Shown here: piece after piece, positions 35,328 through 43,715 of the stretch
Layout of the letters: each line of letters opens with the position of its first letter
Position numbering within the stretch: the first letter of the stretch is position 1
Source: a bacterium
GTDB lineage: Bacteria; Sumerlaeota; Sumerlaeia; SLMS01
DNA length: 64,000 nucleotides
Direction of reading: 5' to 3'
NCBI GenBank assembly: GCA_016125005.1
Contig: WGMQ01000023.1
Span: 40,820 to 104,819, forward strand
Program-made: the position numbers and the translations under genes
Notes under the pieces: model-generated
The model's input: the letters and a program-made list of their open reading frames with translations, nothing else
The model's database searches: none
What the model was told of the DNA's origin: nothing

Positions 35328-37195
35328 ATCTGCGCCATGCCTCCAACCGCCAGCTATTGCTGATGCTACTCCTGGTGGCAGCGTTGGTGCGGCTCGGCAA
35401 CGTCTGGTTCATCCACGAGTCGCCCGTCTTCCTTACGGCCACGTCTGACGAGGCGGAGCACTTCCACCTGGCCTCGGTGCTGGCGTCGGGCGACTGGCTT
35501 GGCCGGAGCATGGGCTCCTACCATCGCCCCCAGCTCTTTGCGCATGTCTGTGCGCTGATCTTTGCGGCGCTCGGCACCAACTTCCTGTGGGTGCATGTCC
35601 TGAACCTGGTGGCCGACCTCGCATCCATCCCCGCGTGGTTCGGCCTCGCACGCCGTGCCATGCCGCGCGGGGCCGCGTTCATCGGCACACTTGCGATTTG
35701 TCTATACAGGCCACTGGTGCATTTCTCCGGTACCGGTTACATGGAGACTTTTGCGATCTCCTTGTTTGCCTGGCAGCTATACCTTCTGGTGCGTTATGCG
35801 GAGACCGTGATTTCCCGGCGAAACGCCTGGTTGCTGGCCGGAGGTGCAGGCCTGATGGCAGGGCTTGGCGTCATGTGTCGCCCGACGGCGATCCTCCTCT
35901 ATCCGGTGCTCGGCATGTTGGTCTGGTGGGCTGCGGCACGGCGCGCGGGATGGTTTTCCATCCGTGGCCTGGGTCATCCGGCGCTGTTCAGTGCGATGGC
36001 AATGGCCCCACTGCTGGCCAATGCCTTGAGGCATTGGGTCGTGGTTGGCTTGTGGATCCTGCTCGGTACGAACAGCGAACTGAACTGGCACATGTCGAAC
36101 AATCGCGATGGATGGGGCTGGGAGGTGAGCAGCCCCGGCGTCGAGTTCGATGTCTATACACTACTTCCCATCGTGGACGGCGGGGTCGACGCGGGTGACT
36201 CTGCCGCCGTGCGTCAGTGGTGGGCAGAGCGCAATGCAGCGTATATACGCGAGGAGCCTGGTCGAGTCGCGGCGGGAATGCTCGGCAAGGCGCTCCTCCT
36301 GCTCAACGACCGGGAGATCCACTGCACCCAGAACTACATGTACTTCGACGACCTGTCGCCGATCCATCGCTGGCTACCGGGACTCGGGATCATCGGTCCG
36401 ATTGGTCTGCTCGGCGCGTTGATTGCGGTCGGGGGACTTCGCCGAACCTCATGGAAGCGGCGCTGGGTGACGCTGCTGATGGTTTCGTGGGTGGTTGTCT
36501 ATATGATCGGCGTCGCGATGTTTCTCGCCATCGCACGCCACCGCCTTCCAGCGCTGGTGCCGTTGCTGCTGTTCGCCGGGCTTGGCGTCACCGAAGTGAT
36601 CCGCTCCTTCCAGTTGCGCCGATTCGGGATGCTTGGCGGACAGCTCGCCGTGATCGCCATCGGCGTCGTCGTCACCCATCTCCCCATCGTGCCGCAGTGG
36701 GTCTACGCCCACGAGCGCTGGTGGACCCAGGTGAGCCTCGGCGTCGCGGAGATCCAGCTCGGACGTCCCGCGGAGGCAGTGCGCGAACTGGAGAAGGCCA
36801 AGCTGTGGCGCCCCGATAAGCCGGAAACCTACCTGCAACTCTCCGTCGCCCACGCGCGTCTTGGTGACTACGCCACCGCCGCAGCGGAGCGTCAGCATGT
36901 CGTGGATCGCCTGACGGAACTCTACCCGCGCTATACCGCCGCAATCGCCGAGCAACTGGAGAAGGTCGCCGTCTATCAGTACATGGCGAAGGACTACGCC
37001 GCGATGGCCGAGACGGCGCGCAAACTCGAAGCGATGGCACCCGGGTTCCCCATGCCCGTTGCGCTGCAAGCCATGGCCGCACTGCGTCTGGGTGAAAAGG
37101 AAACCGCCCGGGCGTTGGTTGCCCGGGCGGAGGAAATGGATGCCACGCTGCCGCTCATCGCGGAGGTCAGGCGAGGGCTGGAAGATCAGCCCTGA
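35324..37195 (+). CDS. GT39-like membrane glycosyltransferase with TPR tail
   Basis: 623-residue protein. The N-terminal 450 residues are polytopic with an acidic loop after helix 1 (TATSDEAEHFHLASVLASGDW) resembling the catalytic loop of PMT/ArnT-type GT-C enzymes. The last 150 residues are soluble TPR-like helices (AEIQLGRPAEAVRELEKAKLW, LQLSVAHARLGDYATAA). The architecture of GT-C enzyme plus TPR is seen in oligosaccharyl-type transferases of many bacteria. The ATG overlaps the GT87 stop. Its 3' end overlaps the convergent argB stop by ten bases. Confidence 0.8.
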   Translation: MNLRHASNRQLLLMLLLVAALVRLGNVWFIHESPVFLTATSDEAEHFHLASVLASGDWLGRSMGSYHRPQLFAHVCALIFAALGTNFLWVHVLNLVADLASIPAWFGLARRAMPRGAAFIGTLAICLYRPLVHFSGTGYMETFAISLFAWQLYLLVRYAETVISRRNAWLLAGGAGLMAGLGVMCRPTAILLYPVLGMLVWWAAARRAGWFSIRGLGHPALFSAMAMAPLLANALRHWVVVGLWILLGTNSELNWHMSNNRDGWGWEVSSPGVEFDVYTLLPIVDGGVDAGDSAAVRQWWAERNAAYIREEPGRVAAGMLGKALLLLNDREIHCTQNYMYFDDLSPIHRWLPGLGIIGPIGLLGALIAVGGLRRTSWKRRWVTLLMVSWVVVYMIGVAMFLAIARHRLPALVPLLLFAGLGVTEVIRSFQLRRFGMLGGQLAVIAIGVVVTHLPIVPQWVYAHERWWTQVSLGVAEIQLGRPAEAVRELEKAKLWRPDKPETYLQLSVAHARLGDYATAAAERQHVVDRLTELYPRYTAAIAEQLEKVAVYQYMAKDYAAMAETARKLEAMAPGFPMPVALQAMAALRLGEKETARALVARAEEMDATLPLIAEVRRGLEDQP

Positions 37196-38064
37196 GGATT
37201 CGAGATCATCGTGCCGCAGCCGCTCTCGGTGAAGACTTCCACCAGCAGCATGTGGGGCTCGACGCCGCTCAGGATGTGCACCTGCTTGACGCCGGACTCC
37301 AGCGCCTTCACCGCGTCCTCAACCTTCGGGATCATGCCGCCCTTGATCATGCCGGAGGCGATGGCTTTGCGAACCTGCTCTGGTGTCATCTGGCTGATGA
37401 GCGTGGTCGGGTCGTTCACATCGGTCATCACACCGAGCGTGTCGCTCAGCAGCAGGAGCTTCTCCGCCTTGAGTTCCTGCGCCAGCTTCGACGCCACCGC
37501 GTCGGCGTTCACGTTGAGGACACGCCCTTCGTAATCCGCGGAAAGCGGGCATACCACGGGGAGGAAGTTCTTCTCGAGCAGCGTGCGGATCAGGGTCATG
37601 TCGGAGCCGGTGATGTTGCCGACCTCGCCGAAGTCGACCACCTCGTCGCTTCCCGTCACCTTGCCCGCGGGACGCTTCGTCGCGGTCAGGGTCGAGCCGG
37701 AGAAGGCACTGAAACCGACGGCGTTCACGCCGATGCCACGCAGGCTGGCGACTAGGTCCGTATTCAGCTTGCCGGCCAGCATCATCTTGAGCACGTCCAG
37801 CGACTCGGGGCTGGTGACGCGGCGGCCGGCGACCTTGCGGGAATCCACACCGAGGCGCGATTCCATCTCAGTGATCTGGGCACCGCCACCGTGGACGATC
37901 ACCACCTTGATGCCGACGCTGTAGAGGAAACTGATGTCCTCGGAAAGCGCCTGCAACTGATCGGCGGTGCGGATGGCCTCGCCCCCGAACTTCACAACGA
38001 ACAGCGAATCCTTGAAACGCCGAAGGTAGGGAAGAGCATGCTTAAGAAGGCCGATATCCTGCAC
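37186..38064 (-). CDS. argB: Acetylglutamate kinase
   Basis: Phosphorylates N-acetyl-L-glutamate in arginine synthesis. The 292-residue protein has the amino-acid-kinase glycine motifs VKFGGEA and VIVHGGGAQI, the catalytic/substrate block LNVNADAVA, and the C-terminal GMIPKVEDA. The first half carries ALPYLRRFKDS, typical of argininosensitive ArgB. The frame is open to a TTG at 38142, but a GTG at 38064 has AGAGGTGA nine bases upstream and gives the usual N-terminus; a GTG at 38076 is also possible. No other arg gene is near. It lies downstream of, and may be co-transcribed with, the M16 peptidase gene. Confidence 0.93.
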   Translation of the reverse strand: MQDIGLLKHALPYLRRFKDSLFVVKFGGEAIRTADQLQALSEDISFLYSVGIKVVIVHGGGAQITEMESRLGVDSRKVAGRRVTSPESLDVLKMMLAGKLNTDLVASLRGIGVNAVGFSAFSGSTLTATKRPAGKVTGSDEVVDFGEVGNITGSDMTLIRTLLEKNFLPVVCPLSADYEGRVLNVNADAVASKLAQELKAEKLLLLSDTLGVMTDVNDPTTLISQMTPEQVRKAIASGMIKGGMIPKVEDAVKALESGVKQVHILSGVEPHMLLVEVFTESGCGTMISNPQG

Positions 38065-38179
38065 TGGTTGAGTCACCTCTGGTGAGAAAAATGGACGGGG
38101 TTTCCGCAAAAGCCCAGTGAGCGTAGACCCGGCGCGCCGCAACGCAACGCCAATCAGACCCTTTTGCCTCTCCGGGGGC

Positions 38180-39448
38180 TCAGCGAAGCGTCTCCAGCAA
38201 AGCCTTCAGTCCCTTCGCCTTTCGGACAGGACCGACCACGCACACCGCCGGTGGGCCGCTGGTTTGCACCTGGCGCGCAGCGGCGACCACTTCCTCGCGC
38301 GTGATGGCGTGAAGTCGATCCACCACTTCCTCCGATGTCGCGTAGGGGATCCCGTGGACCAGTCGCTCGCCGTTGAGGCTCGTCCGCAGCCCCAGCGACT
38401 CCATCCCCAGCAGGTGGCTCCGTTCGAGCTGGCGGATGGAAGTCTCCATCTCCGCACCGGTCGGACCGCTGTCGGCCAGCTTCGCCACTTCGTCCAGGCA
38501 CACACGAATCGCCAGCGCCGCCGACTCGGGGCGGGTGCTGCCGCTGATCGTGAGGAATCCCGTGTGGTCCAGTGGATTCAGGGAACTGCCAATGCCATAG
38601 GCCAGCCCGCGCTTCTCGCGCACCTCGTCGAACAGGCGCGAGCCCATGCCGCTGCCGAGGATGCCATCATAGGCCGCCCAGGCGAACCGGTCGGGGCTTT
38701 GCCGCGACGGCCCGAGGACGCCGAACGCGAAGTTGATCTGCTCCAGGTCGCGATTCAGCACCGCCTGCCCGGACGCACCCGCGCTCGGCGGAAGCGGGCT
38801 CGCGGGGATCGGACCGCGCGTCAGGTGCCCGAGCCGCTCCGTCGCCAAGCGAAGGCACTCCGCCTCGTCCAGGTCGCCCGCGATGGAGAGCACCATGCGC
38901 GCCGGATTCAGGTTCCTCGTCCAGTAGTTCGCCAGCCGGTCGCGACTGAAGCTGCCGACCGATTCGACCGTGCCGATGACGGGCCGTCCCACCGGGTGGG
39001 GGAGCATGAGCGCCTGCTGGAAAGTCTCCTGACAGAGGTCATCGGGGATGTCCTCGTACATGGCGATTTCCTCAAGGATCACGTTGCGCTCGCGCTCGAC
39101 CTCCTCGGCGGGAAAGAGAGAGTCGGTGAACATCTCCGCAATCAATGTCAGCGCATCACCGAGGTCCTTGCGAATCACATGGCCATAGACCTTCACCCAG
39201 TCGGTGCAGGTCACGGCGTTGAACTGACCGCCCATGAGGTTGATGGCCGTCGCGATCTCCCGCCAATGGCGGTTCGAGGTGCCCTTGAAGAGGAGATGCT
39301 CGCAAAAATGCGTCATGCCCCCTTCCGACTCCGCCTCGTCGCGCGACCCCTGGATCAGCCACAGGCCCAGCGCCACAGACTTGGCGTGGGGAAATCGCTC
39401 CGTGACAACGCGCAGTCCGTTGGGTAGTTCCTCGACGACAGGCGGCAT
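38180..39448 (-). CDS. M16-family zinc peptidase (insulinase/PMPB-like)
   Basis: 422-residue metallopeptidase with the inverted zinc motif HFCEH (His47, Glu50, His51) and the distal Glu in LAEMFTDSLF-x-x-E-x-E-RERNVILEEI. The second half is the inactive homologous M16 domain with the substrate-clamping pattern. It resembles the small processing-type peptidases (B. subtilis MlpA/YmxG type) that degrade peptides in the cytoplasm or periplasm; no signal peptide is seen. Divergent from infC. Confidence 0.93.
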   Translation of the reverse strand: MPPVVEELPNGLRVVTERFPHAKSVALGLWLIQGSRDEAESEGGMTHFCEHLLFKGTSNRHWREIATAINLMGGQFNAVTCTDWVKVYGHVIRKDLGDALTLIAEMFTDSLFPAEEVERERNVILEEIAMYEDIPDDLCQETFQQALMLPHPVGRPVIGTVESVGSFSRDRLANYWTRNLNPARMVLSIAGDLDEAECLRLATERLGHLTRGPIPASPLPPSAGASGQAVLNRDLEQINFAFGVLGPSRQSPDRFAWAAYDGILGSGMGSRLFDEVREKRGLAYGIGSSLNPLDHTGFLTISGSTRPESAALAIRVCLDEVAKLADSGPTGAEMETSIRQLERSHLLGMESLGLRTSLNGERLVHGIPYATSEEVVDRLHAITREEVVAAARQVQTSGPPAVCVVGPVRKAKGLKALLETLR

Positions 39449-39627
39449 TCCGTTGATGCTCCCTCAGTGGGTTGGGGGCAGCAGCATGAGGCAGGCGGGG
39501 GAAGCGTCAATCCGGGAAGAGCGTGGCTTCCCACTTGTAACGGCGCCCTCCGGGCGCGTGGGCCGGCTCCTCTACGCGGGAAGTCACGGTCGGGTAGAAC
39601 TGTGAGCGGTCCCGATGACGATTTCCG
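39449..39627. other. Upstream part of the divergent M16 peptidase-infC intergenic region
   Basis: About 180 bases with no gene and no promoter I would defend. The structured infC leader begins downstream of this. Confidence 0.5.
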
Positions 39628-39769
39628 TTGACCGGGGGAGGGGGGATGGGGAGTTTCCTCCCCCTGAAGTAGAGGCCCTCCGCCTCTCACCCGTCGGTCC
39701 TGCTGCCGGGTCAGTCATCCGAGTGAGAAGTTTGTCTGCTCCTGAAAAGGAATAGGCTCACGCGATGTC

Positions 39770-39807
39770 CGGCGGAGGCAAGGTTGCCCTGCCGATTTTT
39801 TGTTTTT
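39770..39807 (+). terminator. Attenuator hairpin before infC
   Basis: CGGC (39770-39773) with GCCG (39791-39794) and GGCA (39777-39780) with TGCC (39785-39788), separated by a small internal loop, followed by TTTTTTGTTTTT (39796-39807). It sits only 18 bases before the infC ribosome-binding site, so it is upstream of, not after, a gene. Confidence 0.7.
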
Positions 39808-39825
39808 AGGGCCAAAGCATTCCCC

Positions 39826-39833
39826 AGGAGGTG
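39826..39833 (+). promoter_or_regulatory. infC ribosome-binding site (decides an AUC start)
   Basis: AGGAGGTG, close to a perfect anti-SD match, 5 bases before ATC at 39839. No ATG, GTG or TTG in frame has comparable spacing; the TTG at 39800 lies inside the terminator T-run. Confidence 0.75.
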
Positions 39834-39838
39834 TTGCC

Positions 39839-40375
39839 ATCCGTAACGAGGATACGACCCGGGTTAACAGGGAAATCACCGCGAGTCAGGTTCGCCTGAT
39901 CGGTGCCGACGGCGAGCAGATCGGCATCGTGTCGATCGACGAGGCACTCCGGCGGGCCGAAGCGGCCACTCTGGATCTCGTGGAAGTCGCCGGCGATGTG
40001 GTCCCGCCCGTCTGCAAGATCTACGACTACAAGAAGGTGCTCTACGAAAAGAAGAAGCGCCTGAAGGAATCGAAGAAAAAAGCCAAGCAGATGGAAGTCA
40101 AGGAAGTCAAGATGCGCGTGGCGATCGACAAGCACGATCGGGATACCAAGCTGAACCATGCACGCGAATTCCTGACCGAAGGCGACAAGGTAAAGTTCAC
40201 GATCATCTATCGTGGTCGTGAAATCACCCACCCCGAGCTGGGCGACAAGGTCATTGCAGCGGTCCGCGAAGGACTTGCCGACATCGGCGAGTTCGACGGC
40301 CCGCCCTCCCGGATGGGGAAGCAGATCATCATCATGATGTCGCGCCGCAAGGACTGGGTTCCCACCAAGAAGTAG
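39839..40375 (+). CDS. infC: Translation initiation factor IF-3, apparent AUC start
   Basis: Binds the 30S subunit, blocks premature 50S joining and proofreads initiator tRNA and start codon. The N-domain reads NREITASQVRLIGADGEQIGIVS, the linker is Lys-rich (YEKKKRLKESKKKAKQ), and the C-domain has VKFTIIYRGREITHP. From the ATC at 39839 the length is 178 residues, as expected, and the homology starts within a few residues. IF-3 in E. coli starts at AUU and autoregulates because it discriminates against non-canonical starts; AUC here suggests the same control. First gene of infC-rpmI-rplT. Confidence 0.94.
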   Translation: MRNEDTTRVNREITASQVRLIGADGEQIGIVSIDEALRRAEAATLDLVEVAGDVVPPVCKIYDYKKVLYEKKKRLKESKKKAKQMEVKEVKMRVAIDKHDRDTKLNHAREFLTEGDKVKFTIIYRGREITHPELGDKVIAAVREGLADIGEFDGPPSRMGKQIIIMMSRRKDWVPTKK

Positions 40376-40429
40376 TCAACCAACGAAACAGAATAACGAT
40401 TCACCATCATTCCACGAAGGATCGAGACC

Positions 40430-40624
40430 ATGCCCAAGATGAAGACCCGCAAGGGAGCCGCCAAGCGACTCCGCCTCACCGGCACCGGCAAGATCAAGCG
40501 CATGAAGATGAACAAGCGCCACATCCTGACCAAGAAGAGCCCCAAGCGCAAGCGTCAGCTCCGCAAGGACACGCTCGTCAGCGCCGCCGATCTCCACAAG
40601 GCAAAGACCTGGATTGTCCAGTAA
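40430..40624 (+). CDS. rpmI: Ribosomal protein bL35
   Basis: 64-residue basic protein of the 50S subunit. [20 protein letters not shown] near the N-terminus and [16 protein letters not shown] at the C-terminal half are the L35 signature. It is second in the infC-rpmI-rplT operon, 54 bases after infC with AAGGA upstream. Confidence 0.98.
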   Translation: MPKMKTRKGAAKRLRLTGTGKIKRMKMNKRHILTKKSPKRKRQLRKDTLVSAADLHKAKTWIVQ

Positions 40625-40693
40625 TCCGTCGGCCACCAGCGCGACGCCCGCTTCCCCCGCTTCATCACGCCGAATACCAAGAGGTTTTGACCC

Positions 40694-41089
40694 ATGAGAG
40701 CAACCAACAACGTCGCATCGCGCGCCCGTCGCAAGCGCGTGCTCAAGATGGCCCGCGGATACTACTCCGGCCGCCATCGCCTGTTCCAGAACGCCAAGGA
40801 AACCGTCCGTCGCGCGCTGTCCTATGCGTACCGTGACCGTCGCGCCAAGAAGCGCAACATCCGCATGGTCTGGATCGCCCGCATCAACGCCGCTTGCCGT
40901 CTCAACGGCATGGCTTACAGCCGACTCATCAACGGCCTCAAGATCGCCAAGATCGAGCTCGATCGCAAGATGCTGAGCGAGATCGCCATCAACGATCCCC
41001 AGGGCTTCACCGCCATCGTCGAGCGCGCCCGCAAGGCCCTCCAGACGAGCACCGAGAAGACCGCGGCCCGCAAGGTCCCCGCCATCTGA
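40694..41089 (+). CDS. rplT: Ribosomal protein bL20
   Basis: 131-residue 50S assembly protein; [19 protein letters not shown] and [22 protein letters not shown] are diagnostic. The C-terminus carries an extra 10-15 residues ([12 protein letters not shown]) beyond the common length. L20 is the known autoregulator of this operon in other bacteria, so it is the likely ligand of the leader at 39628-39838. Confidence 0.98.
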   Translation: MRATNNVASRARRKRVLKMARGYYSGRHRLFQNAKETVRRALSYAYRDRRAKKRNIRMVWIARINAACRLNGMAYSRLINGLKIAKIELDRKMLSEIAINDPQGFTAIVERARKALQTSTEKTAARKVPAI

Positions 41090-41116
41090 TCGTTCGGCCC
41101 TGCCGATGAAGATACG

Positions 41117-41148
41117 CCCCCGGCCATCGCGGCCGGGGGTTTTTCTTT
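41117..41148 (+). terminator. Rho-independent terminator of infC-rpmI-rplT
   Basis: Nine-base stem CCCCCGGCC (41117-41125) / GGCCGGGGG (41131-41139), loop ATCGC, followed by TTTTTCTTT. Confidence 0.93.
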
Positions 41149-41274
41149 CATCCACAAGTTTATGAAAACGCACTTCCCGCATCCCGGCAAACACCGCGTG
41201 TGAGCTTGACCCCCTCGGCGGCGCGGCGCGAAATCGCCTCCGCGTTCAAGTCCACTTTCAGGGATTTTTCTCAT

Positions 41275-42606
41275 ATGGAAAACATCAAAGGCAACCTCGT
41301 CGTCGGTCAGTCGGGCGGACCGACCGCCGTCATCAACCAGTCCCTCGTCGGCGTCATCCAGGAAGCTCTCAAGCACGAGAACATCACCGGCATCTACGGC
41401 GCCCGCAACGGCGTCGAGGGCGTCCTGCGTGAGGACTTCGTGAACCTGCGCGCCGAGAGCCACTGGAACCTCGAGGACGTCGCCGCCACCCCGTCCGCCG
41501 GCCTCGGCTCCTGCCGCTTCAAGCCCAAGGAAGAGGACTGCAAGAAGATCTTCTCCATCTTCCAGAAGCACGGTGTCCGATACTTCTTCTACATCGGCGG
41601 CAACGACTCGGACCTCAGCGCCGGCATCATCAACAAGATCGCCCAGGAGCAGAACTACGACCTCCGCGTCTTCCACTGCCCCAAGACCATCGACAACGAC
41701 CTGCTCGTGACGGACCACTGCCCCGGCTACGGCTCCGCGGGCAAGTACGTGGCCCAGGCCTTCATGGGCAACGACCTCGACAACCGTTCCTTGCCGGGCA
41801 TCAAGATCGACGTCGTCATGGGCCGCAACGCTGGCTGGCTCACCGCCGCCGCCGCGCTCGCCCGCGTCAACAAGGGTGACGGCCCCCACGCCCTCTGCTT
41901 CCCCGAGCGCAGCTACACCATCAAGGAATTCGTCGAGCGCGTTGAGGCCATCTACAACAGCAATGGTCGCGCCTCCATTGCCGTTTCCGAAGGCATCGCC
42001 GACAAGGACGGCAACGTCTGGCTCCAGTCCGACATCATCCGCGCCGAGCTCCGCGAGCTGGGCATGGACTCCATCATCGAGTGGATGGACGCCACCGGTC
42101 GCATCGAGGACGCCGCGGGTGGCGCCAAGCTCGACGCCTTTGGCCACGCCCAGCTTTCCGGCAGCGGCATGATGGCCGACTTCCTGGCCGCCGTGACCAA
42201 AATCCATCTCTTCAAGAAGAGCGGCAAGAAGGTGCGCCTGCGCGCCGACACGCTCGGCTATGCCCAGCGTTCCTTCGCCGGTTGCGTCAGCGAGACCGAC
42301 GCGGCCGAGGCCCGTGAATCCGCCGCGATGGCCGTCCGCGTCGCCGTCTCCGGCGTCAAGAGCGGCTCCATCTGCTTCAAGCGCGTGCCCTCCGAGTCCG
42401 GCAAGTACTTCTGCGATAGCTTCCGCGCTCCGCTCGAAGACGTGTCCGGCGTCAACTTCCCCAAGGGCGTGAAGCAGTATCGCCCCATGGACGACAAGTT
42501 CATCACCGGTGACAAGTTCGACGTGACCCCCGAGTTCATCGAATGGGCCCGTCCCCTCCTCGGCAACCTGCCGGTGAAGGGCACCCTCACCAACACGAAG
42601 ATCTGA
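41275..42606 (+). CDS. pfp: Pyrophosphate-dependent 6-phosphofructokinase
   Basis: Reversibly phosphorylates fructose 6-phosphate using PPi. The 443-residue protein begins ENIKGNLVVGQSGGPTAVIN. It has GGNDS at 108-112, where ATP enzymes have GGDGS and most PPi enzymes GGDDS. PKTIDND follows at 136-142; the Lys in this motif is the marker of PPi dependence, where ATP enzymes have Gly. MGRNAGWLT also matches. So PPi as donor is well supported, with an unusual Asn at the position that normally blocks ATP. The ATG at 41275 is chosen because homology starts there; a GTG at 41200 adds 25 unsupported residues. A long terminator follows. Confidence 0.93.
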   Translation: MENIKGNLVVGQSGGPTAVINQSLVGVIQEALKHENITGIYGARNGVEGVLREDFVNLRAESHWNLEDVAATPSAGLGSCRFKPKEEDCKKIFSIFQKHGVRYFFYIGGNDSDLSAGIINKIAQEQNYDLRVFHCPKTIDNDLLVTDHCPGYGSAGKYVAQAFMGNDLDNRSLPGIKIDVVMGRNAGWLTAAAALARVNKGDGPHALCFPERSYTIKEFVERVEAIYNSNGRASIAVSEGIADKDGNVWLQSDIIRAELRELGMDSIIEWMDATGRIEDAAGGAKLDAFGHAQLSGSGMMADFLAAVTKIHLFKKSGKKVRLRADTLGYAQRSFAGCVSETDAAEARESAAMAVRVAVSGVKSGSICFKRVPSESGKYFCDSFRAPLEDVSGVNFPKGVKQYRPMDDKFITGDKFDVTPEFIEWARPLLGNLPVKGTLTNTKI

Positions 42607-42628
42607 ACCAGCAAGCAAGAGTGACGCA

Positions 42629-42672
42629 GGGGGATCGGTGGCACCATGCCATGCGATCCCCCTTCGATTTTT
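42629..42672 (+). terminator. Rho-independent terminator after pfp
   Basis: GGGGGATCG (42629-42637) pairs with CGATCCCCC (42654-42662); the loop itself contains TGGCA-CCA-TGCCA, extending the hairpin. TTCGATTTTT follows. It ends 21 bases before the next ATG, so it may also limit read-through into the epimerase gene. Confidence 0.88.
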
Positions 42673-42692
42673 CCCCGCGACGGAGCGATCCC

Positions 42693-43679
42693 ATGACGAA
42701 GTCGACACTACCCTTTGAGCGCGTCCTCATCACCGGAGGAGCCGGTTTCATCGGTTCTCATCTGGTCGATGCGCTGCTCGCGCAGGGATGCAAGGTGGAG
42801 GTGATCGACGATCTATCGACCGGCTCCGTCCACAACCTCGACTCGGCCATCGCCAACCCCAACTTCAAGCTGACCGTCGCGTCGGTGCTGGATTCCCAGC
42901 CGCTTGCCATCGCCACCGACCGCGCCGACGTCATCTTTCACATGGCCGCCGCCGTGGGCGTTCGCCTCATTGTCGAGAATCCCGTCCGCACCATCGAGAC
43001 CAACATCGGCGGCACGGAAAACGTGCTAGCCGAGGCACGGAAGAAGAACAAGCCGGTGCTCGTTGCCAGCACCAGCGAAGTGTATGGCAAGCGATCCGAG
43101 GTCCCCTTCCGCGAGGACGACGACCTGATCCTCGGCGCATCGCGGCGCCCGCGCTGGGCCTACGCCTGCTCCAAGCTCATGGACGAATTTTTGGCCCTCG
43201 CGCATCACCGCCAGAACGGATTGCCCGCGACCATCGTTCGCCTCTTCAACACCGTCGGCCCGCGCCAAACGGGGCGCTATGGCATGGTGATCCCGCGCTT
43301 CGTCTCGCAGGCCCTCGCCAACCAGCCCATTTCGGTCTATGGCGACGGTAGCCAGACGCGCACCTTCTGCCACGTGGCCGACGCGGTCCGAGGCCTGGTG
43401 GGACTTGTGGCTTCCGGCTCCGCCGCCGGGCAGGTCTTCAACCTGGGCGGCGAGCGCGAGGTTTCCATCCGCGACCTTGCTCAGCTCATCATCGCCCGCA
43501 CCGGCAGCAGCTCCCAGCTCGAGTTCATTCCCTTTGAGAAGGCCTACGACGAGGACTTCGAGGACATGCAGCGCCGCGTGCCGGACCTGACCAAGATCAA
43601 CCGGGCCATCGGCTACCAGCCCCTCAAGAAGCTGGAAGATGTGATCGACGATGTGGTGGGGTACACCAGGGGGGTGTGA
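42693..43679 (+). CDS. NAD-dependent nucleotide-sugar epimerase/dehydratase (GalE-like SDR)
   Basis: 328-residue extended SDR. NAD-binding GGAGFIGSH (15-23), STSEVYGKR, catalytic YACSK (Tyr157, Lys161) and the substrate-binding PRQTGRYGMVIPRFV and YGDGSQTRTFCHVAD segments are all intact. The family includes UDP-glucose 4-epimerase, dTDP-glucose dehydratase and UDP-glucuronate decarboxylase. The combination SEVYG-K and QTR-F-HV fits UDP-glucuronate decarboxylase or related epimerases, but the exact sugar cannot be fixed. The ATG has CGGAGCG a few bases upstream. Confidence 0.85.
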   Translation: MTKSTLPFERVLITGGAGFIGSHLVDALLAQGCKVEVIDDLSTGSVHNLDSAIANPNFKLTVASVLDSQPLAIATDRADVIFHMAAAVGVRLIVENPVRTIETNIGGTENVLAEARKKNKPVLVASTSEVYGKRSEVPFREDDDLILGASRRPRWAYACSKLMDEFLALAHHRQNGLPATIVRLFNTVGPRQTGRYGMVIPRFVSQALANQPISVYGDGSQTRTFCHVADAVRGLVGLVASGSAAGQVFNLGGEREVSIRDLAQLIIARTGSSSQLEFIPFEKAYDEDFEDMQRRVPDLTKINRAIGYQPLKKLEDVIDDVVGYTRGV

Positions 43680-43715
43680 GCTACATCGGGCGCCCAACGA
43701 ATTAAAGCACTCTGC

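Larger units (their letters stand above)
39628..39838 (+). promoter_or_regulatory. Structured infC leader: antiterminator strand, hairpins, terminator
   Basis: Noncoding leader of the infC-rpmI-rplT operon. Elements in order: a 6-bp hairpin GGGGAG/CTCCCC (39648-39663); CCTCCGCC at 39677-39684, exactly complementary to GGCGGAGG at 39771-39778; a stem GTGAG/CTCAC (39723-39727 with 39757-39761) enclosing a TCCT-GAAA-AGGA GNRA-type hairpin (39740-39751); then the terminator hairpin. The complement can pair with the 5' arm of the terminator, so the two structures exclude each other. In B. subtilis this operon is controlled by L20 through leader attenuation; the same logic is inferred here. The boundary at 39628 is nominal. 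Confidence 0.6.

Noticed and set aside
39751..39761. AATAGGCTCAC in the infC leader resembles the AAUAGCUCAC segment of the 23S rRNA L11-binding domain
   Set aside because: Short similarity with an extra base, and the protein expected to regulate this operon is L20, not L11; probably chance.
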